NCBI RefSeq assembly: GCF_023757625.1
Contig: NZ_JALGBZ010000008.1
Coordinates: 1 to 64,000 of the forward strand
DNA from: Halomonas sp. S3-1-1
GTDB taxonomy: Bacteria; Pseudomonadota; Gammaproteobacteria; Pseudomonadales; Halomonadaceae
Direction: 5' to 3'
DNA: 64,000 nt
Shown: piece after piece, positions 44,560 through 52,039 of the stretch
Position numbering within the stretch: position 1 is the stretch's first letter
Layout of the letters: every line of letters begins with the position of its first letter
The notes under the pieces: generated by a model
Databases searched by the model: none
What the model was told of the DNA's origin: nothing
Seen by the model: only the letters and a program-made list of their open reading frames with translations
Program-made: the position numbers and the translations under genes

Positions 44560-45990
44560 ATGAGCACTCCCCAAACGCTATTCGACAAGGTGTGGTCCGC
44601 CCATGAGGTGCACCGCAGCGACAGTGGGCAAAGTCTTTTGTGGATCGACCGCCACTTCGTCCATGAAGGCTCCTTTCATGCCTTCAACAAGCTCGAAGAA
44701 CGCCACCTGCCGGTGGCCAGGCCCGCCCTGACCTTCGGCATTGCCGATCACTACGCGCCGACGCTATCGCGCACCCTCGATGAGGTGAATGATCCCAAGG
44801 TTCGGTCCATGATCGAACAGCTCACCGACAATACCGCCAAACACGATGTCACGCTGTTCGGGCTCGATGACCCGCGCCAAGGCATCGTTCACGTCATGGG
44901 CCCGGAGCAGGGGCTGACTCAGCCCGGGCTCGTCATGGTCTGTGGCGACAGTCACACAGCGACCCATGGGGCGTTTGGCAGCATCGCCTTTGGCATTGGC
45001 GCCTCCGAGGTCGCCCATGTGCTGACCACCCAAACGCTTTGGCAGACCAAACCCAAGGTAATGCGCATCACTTTGAAAGGGCAGCTCTCGCCCGGGGTGA
45101 CGGCCAAGGATATCGCGCTGACCTGGATTTCACGGCTGGGCGCCGACGGCGCGCGCGGCTTTGCCATCGAGTATGCCGGCGAGGCGATCCGTTCGCTTTC
45201 GATGGAGGCGCGTTTGACGCTTTGCAATCTGTCCATCGAGGGCGGCGGCCGGTGCGGCATGATCGCGCCGGATCAAACCACCTTCGACTATTTGAAGGGC
45301 CGGCCCTACAGCCCGAAAGGCGAGCTTTTTGATCAGGCCTGCGCGTACTGGTCCACGCTTTATAGCGATGCCGACGCCGTTTTCGATCAGGACGTGATCA
45401 TCGATGCCTCGGAGATTGCGCCCACCGTCACCTGGGGGGTCTCACCGGAGGAAGCGCTGCCTATTGATCGCTTCCTGCCGACGCTCACGGGCGATATCGA
45501 GGAAGCCAGGGCGCGCCAGATTCGCGATAGTCTCGACTACATGGGGCTTTCGCCGGGCCAGAAACTCACCGATATCGCCATCGATCGAGTGTTTATCGGC
45601 TCCTGCACCAATGCCCGTATCGAAGACCTGCGCGCCGCCGCGGCCATTTTGAACGGGCGTAAAAGCCGCGTGCCCGGTGTCGTGTCACCCGGGTCTACCC
45701 AGGTCAAGGCGCAGGCCGAAGAGGAGGGGCTCGATCGTATCTTCATCGACGCCGGGCTCGAGTGGCGCCATTCGGGCTGTTCGATGTGCGTGGGCATGAA
45801 CGGCGACATGGTCCCGAGTGGCGAGCGCTGCGCCTCGACCACCAATCGTAACTTCAAGGGGCGCCAAGGCCCGGGGGCGCGTACTCACCTGATGTCGCCC
45901 GCCATGGTCGCCGCCGCCGCCATTGAAGGGCGGCTGACCGATATTCGTACGCTGGCGTCAGGCGCCCACACCGACGGGGGGCACTCATGA
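44560..45990 (+). CDS. LeuC-like aconitase-family hydratase, large subunit
   Basis: A 476-residue protein with the 4Fe-4S ligands C349 (GSCTNAR), C407 and C410 (GCSMC) and the active-site GDSHTATHGAFG and ERCASTTNRNFKGRQG. Substrate-side segments differ from biosynthetic LeuC: HEGSFHAF in place of HEVTSPQAF, DHYAPT in place of DHNVPT. The family includes isopropylmalate, citraconate, maleate and dimethylmaleate hydratases. With a C-C lyase in the same cluster a catabolic maleate-type hydratase is more likely than leucine synthesis. The ATG at 44560 has a weak ribosome site. The small subunit overlaps by four bases. Confidence 0.85.
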   Translation: MSTPQTLFDKVWSAHEVHRSDSGQSLLWIDRHFVHEGSFHAFNKLEERHLPVARPALTFGIADHYAPTLSRTLDEVNDPKVRSMIEQLTDNTAKHDVTLFGLDDPRQGIVHVMGPEQGLTQPGLVMVCGDSHTATHGAFGSIAFGIGASEVAHVLTTQTLWQTKPKVMRITLKGQLSPGVTAKDIALTWISRLGADGARGFAIEYAGEAIRSLSMEARLTLCNLSIEGGGRCGMIAPDQTTFDYLKGRPYSPKGELFDQACAYWSTLYSDADAVFDQDVIIDASEIAPTVTWGVSPEEALPIDRFLPTLTGDIEEARARQIRDSLDYMGLSPGQKLTDIAIDRVFIGSCTNARIEDLRAAAAILNGRKSRVPGVVSPGSTQVKAQAEEEGLDRIFIDAGLEWRHSGCSMCVGMNGDMVPSGERCASTTNRNFKGRQGPGARTHLMSPAMVAAAAIEGRLTDIRTLASGAHTDGGHS

Positions 45991-46622
45991 AACCCATCGA
46001 GATTTTAGCCACCACGGGCATCGGCTTGCCGCACGCCAACGTGGACACCGACCAGCTGATTCCCGCGCGTTTCATGAAGGAGCCGCGCAGCGTCGGCTAC
46101 GGGCAGTTTCTTCTGTTCGACGTGCGTCGCGACGCCCACGGCGCGCCCTCACCTGACTATCCCCTCAACCAGCCCGGCGCCGATGAGGCCGAAGTGCTGG
46201 TGAGCCGGCGCAACTTCGGGGCGGGGTCTTCGCGGGAAGCGGCGGTCTATGCGCTGGTCGACGGCGGTTTTCGCTGTGTGATCGCGCCGAGTTTCGGCGA
46301 TATCTTCGCCTCCAACGCGGTCAATAACGGCCTGCTGCCCGCAGTGGTCAACGAGGAAGATGCCGAGCGTTTGCTAAAGGCGCTTGACGAGGTGGCGCCG
46401 GTCGAGGTGAATCTACGCGAGCAGCGCATTCGCGTTGGCGAGCTCGAGGTGGCCTTTACGATCAACTCGGTCTGGCGCACCAAGCTGCTCAACGGCTGGG
46501 ACGATATCGACATGACCCGTCAACATGAAGGCGATATCGAAACATTCGCCGCCACCTACGCCGAGCGATTTCCCTGGGCGCAGCCCTACCCGGGGGGCGC
46601 GCCTTTGATCGGCAAAGGGTAG
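45987..46622 (+). CDS. LeuD-like aconitase-family hydratase, small subunit
   Basis: The 211-residue swivel domain partner of the preceding gene. Motifs are ANVDTDQLIPARFMK (about 17), NFGAGSSREAAVYAL (about 77, where LeuD usually has GCGSSREHA) and IAPSFGDIFASNAVNNGLLP. The Ala for Cys and Ala for His in the GxGSSRE loop are further marks of a divergent substrate. The ATG overlaps the leuC-like stop (ATGA). The TRAP genes follow 158 bases downstream. Confidence 0.85.
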   Translation: MKPIEILATTGIGLPHANVDTDQLIPARFMKEPRSVGYGQFLLFDVRRDAHGAPSPDYPLNQPGADEAEVLVSRRNFGAGSSREAAVYALVDGGFRCVIAPSFGDIFASNAVNNGLLPAVVNEEDAERLLKALDEVAPVEVNLREQRIRVGELEVAFTINSVWRTKLLNGWDDIDMTRQHEGDIETFAATYAERFPWAQPYPGGAPLIGKG

Positions 46623-46780
46623 CGGTGATTGAAAGAGGCCTCGGCGATTCAACCTCCTTCGGAAAGCGCCAGGCCTCAACGGTTATCCAGTATCGTCACG
46701 TACGCTAATAGCCATTCCAATGAACAGGCGTACCGGCAATCGACAGTCGTACCAATGATAATATTTACAGGAGACTCCCC

Positions 46781-47779
46781 ATGAAAAAAGCCCCCTTGAC
46801 GCTCGGCATAGTGGCCGCGCTAGCCTCCGTTCCGGCGCTCGCCGTCGATCAAATCAACGCCGTTCACGCCTTTCCGCCATCGCTGATCTATACCCAGAGC
46901 TTTCTGGAGTTCGTGGATAAAGTGAACGAGCGTGGCGAAGGTGTCGTGCAGATCAACGTACGAGGCGGCCCCGAGGTCATCGGTCTTTCCGAGCAGCCGG
47001 AGGCGGTGCGCAACGGCGTCGTGGATATGGCCTACACCGCGGCAAGTTTCTACGCCGGCACCGTGCCCGAACGCGATGCCATGGTCGCCTCGAACACCAA
47101 TGCCATCTACGCCCGCGAAAACGGCGGGATCGACCTGCTCAACGAGATCCATCAGGAGAAGATGGGCACTTACTATCTGGGCTGGTTCGACAGCGGCGTG
47201 AGCTACAACCTCTACACCATCGACGAGCCGGGCCTCGATGAAAACGGTGACCTGGATATTTCGGGCCTTCGGCTGCGCAGTAACCCCGTGTATGACGCCT
47301 TCTTCCAGGATTATCTCGGCGCGCAGCCGATCAGTCTGCCCACTACCGATGTCTATTCAGCGCTCGAGCGCAGCGTCGTGAACGCCACGGGCTGGACGCA
47401 GATCGGACTGAAAGATCTCAACTGGGACAGCTTTCTGAACTACCGGATCGACCCGGCATTTTTCTCTACCGACATGGGTGTGATCGTCAATCTGAACAAG
47501 TGGAACCAGTTGAGCCCCGAGTCTCAACAGATCCTTCAGGAAGTGGCGATCGAACACGAGCGCGACAGTGCCGAGCAGATGGCCGAGCGTGCCATCGAGC
47601 AGCAGGCCGAGCTCGAAGAAGACGGGATGAACGTCGTTACTTTGGAAGGTGAGGCGGCACAGCGCTATGCCGATGCCGCCCGCGAAGCGACTTGGGCGCG
47701 TATGCGAGGCCAGATGGAGCGTCACCCGATGGGCCTCGAGCATTACGATGAGCTGATCGAAAAGTTCAACGACCTATAG
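46781..47779 (+). CDS. dctP: TRAP transporter solute-binding protein (DctP type)
   Basis: A 332-residue periplasmic protein with a signal peptide (1-21, cleaved at ALA-VDQ). The DctP core shows the carboxylate-binding Arg in GLRLRSNPVYDAFF (about 165) and the hinge pattern LPTTDVYSALERSVVNATGW. TRAP binding proteins of this type take up organic acids, which fits the neighbouring hydratase. AGGAGA precedes the ATG. A hairpin separates it from the membrane subunit genes. Confidence 0.9.
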   Translation: MKKAPLTLGIVAALASVPALAVDQINAVHAFPPSLIYTQSFLEFVDKVNERGEGVVQINVRGGPEVIGLSEQPEAVRNGVVDMAYTAASFYAGTVPERDAMVASNTNAIYARENGGIDLLNEIHQEKMGTYYLGWFDSGVSYNLYTIDEPGLDENGDLDISGLRLRSNPVYDAFFQDYLGAQPISLPTTDVYSALERSVVNATGWTQIGLKDLNWDSFLNYRIDPAFFSTDMGVIVNLNKWNQLSPESQQILQEVAIEHERDSAEQMAERAIEQQAELEEDGMNVVTLEGEAAQRYADAAREATWARMRGQMERHPMGLEHYDELIEKFNDL

Positions 47780-47804
47780 CCTGGCCGGCTCTTAACGCAC
47801 TCAA

Positions 47805-47830
47805 GACGCCGGTCATTGCCCGGCGTCTTT
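47805..47830 (+). terminator. Intercistronic hairpin between dctP and dctQ
   Basis: GACGCCGG and CCGGCGTC pair perfectly around TCATTGC, followed by only TTT. A leaky terminator or an mRNA-stabilising stem here would raise the binding protein over the permease, as is usual for such operons. Confidence 0.6.
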
Positions 47831-47860
47831 CTGCAGGACTCCAACTGCCTCGGGGTTTCT

Positions 47861-48367
47861 ATGCGCTATGCACAACGCGGCTATTTGCTGCTGCTCAACG
47901 GCATGGCACTGCTTGCCGCCATCATGCTGGTATGGCTGATGGTGGCGGTGGTGCTCTCGGTCGTAATTCGTAACCTGGGGCTACAGCCCTCGGCGTGGTT
48001 CTTTCTCTCCACCGAGTACGCCATGTTCTACCTGACGCTTTTGGGTGCGCCCTGGCTTGTGCGTCAGAAAGGGCACGTGCACATCGAGCTGCTCACCTCG
48101 ATACTGCCGCCGGCCATGCTCAATATTCTCAGCCGTGCGGTTGCGCTGGTCTGCGTGCTGGTCAGTGTGGTGCTCGCCTGGAAGGGGCTGGATCTGTTTT
48201 TGCTCAATATCGAACGCAGCGATTATGACGTGCGCGCGTTTTTCGTACCCAAGTGGATACTCACCATCGTCTTTCCGGTCAGCTTTACCCTGATGGCGGT
48301 CGAGTTTGGCCGCTTCGTCATCGGCCCGGAGATTCTTCACAGCGGCGAAGCGGGGATCAAGGAATGA
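47861..48367 (+). CDS. dctQ: TRAP transporter small membrane subunit
   Basis: A 168-residue protein with four membrane segments and the DctQ segments STEYAMFYLTLLGAPWLVRQKGHV (in parts) and VPKWILTIVFPVSFTLMAVEF. It supports the large permease subunit. The ATG at 47861 opens the first helix. Its stop overlaps the dctM start (ATGA). Confidence 0.9.
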   Translation: MRYAQRGYLLLLNGMALLAAIMLVWLMVAVVLSVVIRNLGLQPSAWFFLSTEYAMFYLTLLGAPWLVRQKGHVHIELLTSILPPAMLNILSRAVALVCVLVSVVLAWKGLDLFLLNIERSDYDVRAFFVPKWILTIVFPVSFTLMAVEFGRFVIGPEILHSGEAGIKE

Positions 48368-49677
48368 TGGAATGGTATTTTGCGCTGGCGTTTCTACTCT
48401 CGCTGATTCTTTTCTTCATGGCGGTGGGCACGCCTATCGCGCTGGCATTTTTAGCGGCCAACGTCATCGGGGCTTGGCACTTCATGGGCGGGCAGGCGGG
48501 CATCGTACAGATGCTCAACAACGGTTTCGGCGCGCTTTCGAGCTTCAACCTGGTGCCGATTCCGCTGTTTCTCTTGATGGGCGAGCTTTTCTTTCGTACC
48601 GGGCTCGGCATGAAGATGTTCAACGCCGTGGATCGGCTGATGGGCAAGGTACCCGGCCGGCTCTCCTACGTCACCGTGGTGGGCGGTACTGCCTTTTCCA
48701 CGCTCAGCGGCTCCTCTATGGGATCGACAGCGCTGATGGGCTCGCTTCTAGTACCCGAGATGGAGCGCCGGGGTTACAAGAAGAAAATGGCGATCGGCCC
48801 CATTCTCGGGACCGGGGGGCTGGCGATCATTATTCCCCCATCGGCGCTGGCGGTGCTTCTCGCCACGCTTGCCAAGATCGACATTGGCGCGCTGCTCATC
48901 GCCGGCATCCTGCCGGGGCTAACCCTGGCCGGTTTTTACATGGCCACCATTTTCATCCAGACCCGGCGCGATCCTGACGCCGCCCCGGTTTACGAGCTCG
49001 AGCCGGTGCCGCTGGCGGCCAAACTCAAGCTGATCGTCACCGATATTCTGCCTATGCTCAGCGTCATGGTGATCATCGTGGCGCTCATGCTGATCGGTTT
49101 CGCCACGCCGTCGGAGGCGGCGGCCTTCGGTGCGCTCGGGGTCATCATTCTGGGCTTTATCTTTCGCTGTATGACCTGGGCGGCGTTCACTCAGTCGGTG
49201 ATTGGGGCACTCAAGGTTACGCTGATGGCGTATCTGATCGTGTTCGGCTCGGCGACCTTTAGCCAACTGCTCGGCTTCTCCGGCGCCTCCGGCGGGCTCA
49301 TTCAGTGGGCCACCAGCTTCGATCTATCGCCCATCCTGATGCTGATGGCGATGTTCGCCGTGCTCTTGGTGCTGGGCACCTTCATGGAGCAGATCTCGAT
49401 CATGATGCTGACCGTGCCGATCTTCTTCCCGCTGGCCCAGGCGCTTGGGTTCGATTTGATCTGGTTCGGCGTGGTCGTGCTGTTGGCGCTGGAGATCAGC
49501 TTCTCCACGCCGCCGCTGGGGCTTTTGCTCTTCGTCATGAAGGGCGTGGCACCGCCGGGTACCACCATGCGAGAAATCTACTCCGCCGCCATCCCCTATA
49601 TCCTCTGCTCGATGCTACTGGTGGCGCTGCTGGTCATCTTTCCGAGCCTGGCCACCTGGCTGCCTCGGATGCTGTGA
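48364..49677 (+). CDS. dctM: TRAP transporter large permease subunit
   Basis: A 437-residue sodium-coupled permease with about twelve hydrophobic segments. The DctM signatures are SGSSMGSTALMGSLLVPEM (about 118), TGGLAIIIPPSALAVL and EISFSTPPLGLLLFVMKG. Two ATGs stand side by side at 48364 and 48367; the first overlaps the dctQ stop. The DctPQM set ends at a terminator and probably imports the diacid or amide used by the cluster. Confidence 0.93.
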   Translation: MMEWYFALAFLLSLILFFMAVGTPIALAFLAANVIGAWHFMGGQAGIVQMLNNGFGALSSFNLVPIPLFLLMGELFFRTGLGMKMFNAVDRLMGKVPGRLSYVTVVGGTAFSTLSGSSMGSTALMGSLLVPEMERRGYKKKMAIGPILGTGGLAIIIPPSALAVLLATLAKIDIGALLIAGILPGLTLAGFYMATIFIQTRRDPDAAPVYELEPVPLAAKLKLIVTDILPMLSVMVIIVALMLIGFATPSEAAAFGALGVIILGFIFRCMTWAAFTQSVIGALKVTLMAYLIVFGSATFSQLLGFSGASGGLIQWATSFDLSPILMLMAMFAVLLVLGTFMEQISIMMLTVPIFFPLAQALGFDLIWFGVVVLLALEISFSTPPLGLLLFVMKGVAPPGTTMREIYSAAIPYILCSMLLVALLVIFPSLATWLPRML

Positions 49678-49694
49678 GCGAAGCGAAACGTTAA

Positions 49695-49720
49695 AGAGAG
49701 GCGCCAGCCTCTCTTTTTTT
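49695..49720. terminator. Terminator after dctM
   Basis: AGAGAGGC-GCCA-GCCTCTCT followed by T. It also separates dctM from the convergent lysR-type gene. Confidence 0.88.
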
Positions 49721-49732
49721 ATGGTGGCGTCT

Positions 49733-50695
49733 TTATCGTTGATCGTATGGCGGTGTTTCGTCAGCTATGCGCTCCTGCCAGCGATCCCAGGGCGGTACGT
49801 CGCCCAGCTCTTCGAACAGGTGCTCCAGAAAGGCGCTAACCTTGGGCGCGGTCAGGCGTCGCTGGCCGTACAGGACGTGGATGTCGCGCCGGGTAGGGGC
49901 CACTTCGCCACGCCACGCTTGCAGCACGGGAATCAGCGCTCGACGGGCGAGCTCGTCGGCGATCAGCCAGGTGGGGAACATCACCAGCCCCTGGCCCATC
50001 AGCGCCGCTTGCAGCAGGCTCTCGGCGCTATTGCTGTAAAGCGAGCCTTCGACCTTGCAGATTAGAGGGCTGCTGGCCTCCGGTTGCTCGAAGTACCAGC
50101 GCTGGCGCCCCATTTCACCCTGGTAGAGCAGGCAGTCGTGCTGGCAAAGCGCTTCGGGCGTCTGCGGCGCGCCGTGGCGTTCAAGGTAGGCAGGGGCGGC
50201 GGCCACCACGTAGTTCATGGGCGCCAAGCGCCTTGCCACCAGCGTGGTGTCCGAAAGCTCGCCGACCCGAAAGGTAATGTCGATACTCTCCTTGACCGGG
50301 TCGGTCAGCTGATCGGTCAGCATCAGCTGTGCCTTGATGGCGGGGTAGCGGCGCTGAAAACGGTGTAGGATCGGCACGATCTGGCGCTGGCCGAAGGCGA
50401 CCGGCGCATTGATGCGCAAAAGCCCGGAAGGCTCGCTGCCCGGCGCCTGCAGCGCCTCCGTTGCCAAGTCGAGCTGACCAAGGATTTCGCGGATATCGCG
50501 GTAATAACGCTCACCGGCTTCGGTCAGGGTTACCGCCCGAGTGTGGCGGTAAAGAAGCTGCTGGCCAAGCGACTCTTCCAGCGCCGTAATTTGACGTGAG
50601 ATGGACGATACCGCGCGGTGAAAGTGGTGGGCGGTCGCCGTGAAGCTGCCGGTGGCGGCAACGCGTTCGAACACGCGTAGAGCGTTGAGATCCAT
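49733..50695 (-). CDS. LysR-family transcriptional regulator
   Basis: A 320-residue regulator. The N-terminal winged helix is MDLNALRVFERVAATGSF, then SSISRQITALEESLGQQLLYR; the effector domain begins near LRINAPVAFGQRQIVPIL. The subgroup resembles CrgA/DsdC-like regulators that often control the divergent gene. Here that gene encodes a PRISE-type reductase, whose ATG is 147 bases away, so it is the likely target. Confidence 0.9.
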   Translation of the reverse strand: MDLNALRVFERVAATGSFTATAHHFHRAVSSISRQITALEESLGQQLLYRHTRAVTLTEAGERYYRDIREILGQLDLATEALQAPGSEPSGLLRINAPVAFGQRQIVPILHRFQRRYPAIKAQLMLTDQLTDPVKESIDITFRVGELSDTTLVARRLAPMNYVVAAAPAYLERHGAPQTPEALCQHDCLLYQGEMGRQRWYFEQPEASSPLICKVEGSLYSNSAESLLQAALMGQGLVMFPTWLIADELARRALIPVLQAWRGEVAPTRRDIHVLYGQRRLTAPKVSAFLEHLFEELGDVPPWDRWQERIADETPPYDQR

Positions 50696-50842
50696 CGGGT
50701 TGCACCTGATGCAATAAATATTTGCGATTTTTCCAATTGTAGCAATTAACGTCTCTTACCAGAATGAATGTCATCGCTCGCCGTGAAAAGGTCACAAGGC
50801 CTCGAGAAAAGCGGGCAGTACACGTTCATCGAAGGAGGCATC

Positions 50843-51901
50843 ATGCGTAAAGGTAATGCGCTCGTAGTAGGCGCCACCGGCATCACCGGCGGCAATCTGG
50901 CAAGCTATCTCAACGCCAGCGGCTGGACCGTTTACGGGCTGTCGCGTCGTGCGACCGAGCAAAGCGGTGTCATTCCCGTCACCGCCGATCTGCTCGACCG
51001 CGAGGCGACTGACAAGGCGCTGGCCGACCTGCCCATCACCCACGTGTTCTACTGCACCTGGATCAAGTGGGACAGCGAAAAGGAGAACGTCAAGGCTAAC
51101 GGCGCCATGATGCAGAACCTGCTCGACGCCTTGCAGGACAGAAAGATCCAGCACGTCTCGCTGGTTACCGGCACCAAGCAGTACCTGGGCTCTTTCGAGA
51201 GCTATGGCAGCGGTAAGGTGGAGACGCCGTTTCGCGAGTCCGCACCGCGCGTGCCTGGTGACAACTTCTACTATGCCTTGGAAGATACGATGTTCGCCGC
51301 CGCCGAGCGCGACGGATTTAGCTGGAACGTGCACCGCCCGCACACGGTGATCGGCTATGCGGTGGGTAATGCCATGAACATGGGCACGACGCTGGCCGTT
51401 TACGCCTCAATCTGCAAGGAAACCGGCCAGCCGTTCACCTTCCCGGGTTCGCAAACCCAGTGGAACGCGCTGACCGATTTGACCGACTCGCTGGTACTGG
51501 CGCGCCAGATGGAGTGGGCGGCCACGACGCCGGGCGCGCACAACGAGGCGTTCAACACCGTCAACGGCGATATCTTCCGCTGGCGCCGGATGTGGCAGGA
51601 AATCGGCGAGTTCTTCGAGCTGGAGGTCGCCGAATGCCCCGCCACGCCGCAGCCGCTGGAAGAGCAGATGAAGGATAGCGCCGGTGTCTGGCAGCAGATC
51701 GCCGAGAAGCACGATCTGGCCGAGCCGGATGTCGCCAAGCTGGCTTCCTGGTGGCACTCCGATGCCGACCTTGGCCGCGAGCAGGAGTGCGTCAACGACG
51801 TGACCAAGATGCGCGATTTCGGCTTCGACCACTTCCGCGAAACCCGCGCCGCGTTTTTCGATCTGTTCACTCGCCTGCGGGCTGAGCGTCTCATTCCTTG
51901 A
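50843..51901 (+). CDS. PRISE-type SDR reductase
   Basis: A 352-residue atypical short-chain dehydrogenase related to plant progesterone 5-beta-reductase/iridoid synthase. It has the NADPH loop VVGATGITGGNLASYL (about 8), the mid-region FYCTWIKWDSEKEN, GTKQYLGSFESYG (family Lys), the catalytic-type Tyr in DNFYYALEDTMF, and WNVHRPHTVIGYA. PRISE enzymes reduce enone double bonds. GAAGGAGG precedes the ATG at 50843. Its link to the catabolic cluster is only by position. Confidence 0.85.
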   Translation: MRKGNALVVGATGITGGNLASYLNASGWTVYGLSRRATEQSGVIPVTADLLDREATDKALADLPITHVFYCTWIKWDSEKENVKANGAMMQNLLDALQDRKIQHVSLVTGTKQYLGSFESYGSGKVETPFRESAPRVPGDNFYYALEDTMFAAAERDGFSWNVHRPHTVIGYAVGNAMNMGTTLAVYASICKETGQPFTFPGSQTQWNALTDLTDSLVLARQMEWAATTPGAHNEAFNTVNGDIFRWRRMWQEIGEFFELEVAECPATPQPLEEQMKDSAGVWQQIAEKHDLAEPDVAKLASWWHSDADLGREQECVNDVTKMRDFGFDHFRETRAAFFDLFTRLRAERLIP

Positions 51902-51921
51902 GACGTGTTTAGTGAATAAGC

Positions 51922-51946
51922 AAGGGGGCCTAATGGCCCCCTTTTT
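51922..51946 (+). terminator. Terminator after the PRISE reductase gene
   Basis: AGGGGGCC-TAAT-GGCCCCCT followed by TTTT. Confidence 0.9.
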
Positions 51947-52039
51947 AGTGCGTTCATTTCCGCTTTAAGCAACGACTAATCTTGTCGGCGCTGTGCAACG
52001 AGCATCACGTATCGATCACCATATTGTCTGATCGAAAGG

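Noticed and set aside
44560..46622. Leucine-biosynthesis leuCD
   Set aside because: No leuA or leuB adjoins, active-site loops differ from isopropylmalate isomerases, and the genes sit in a catabolic setting.
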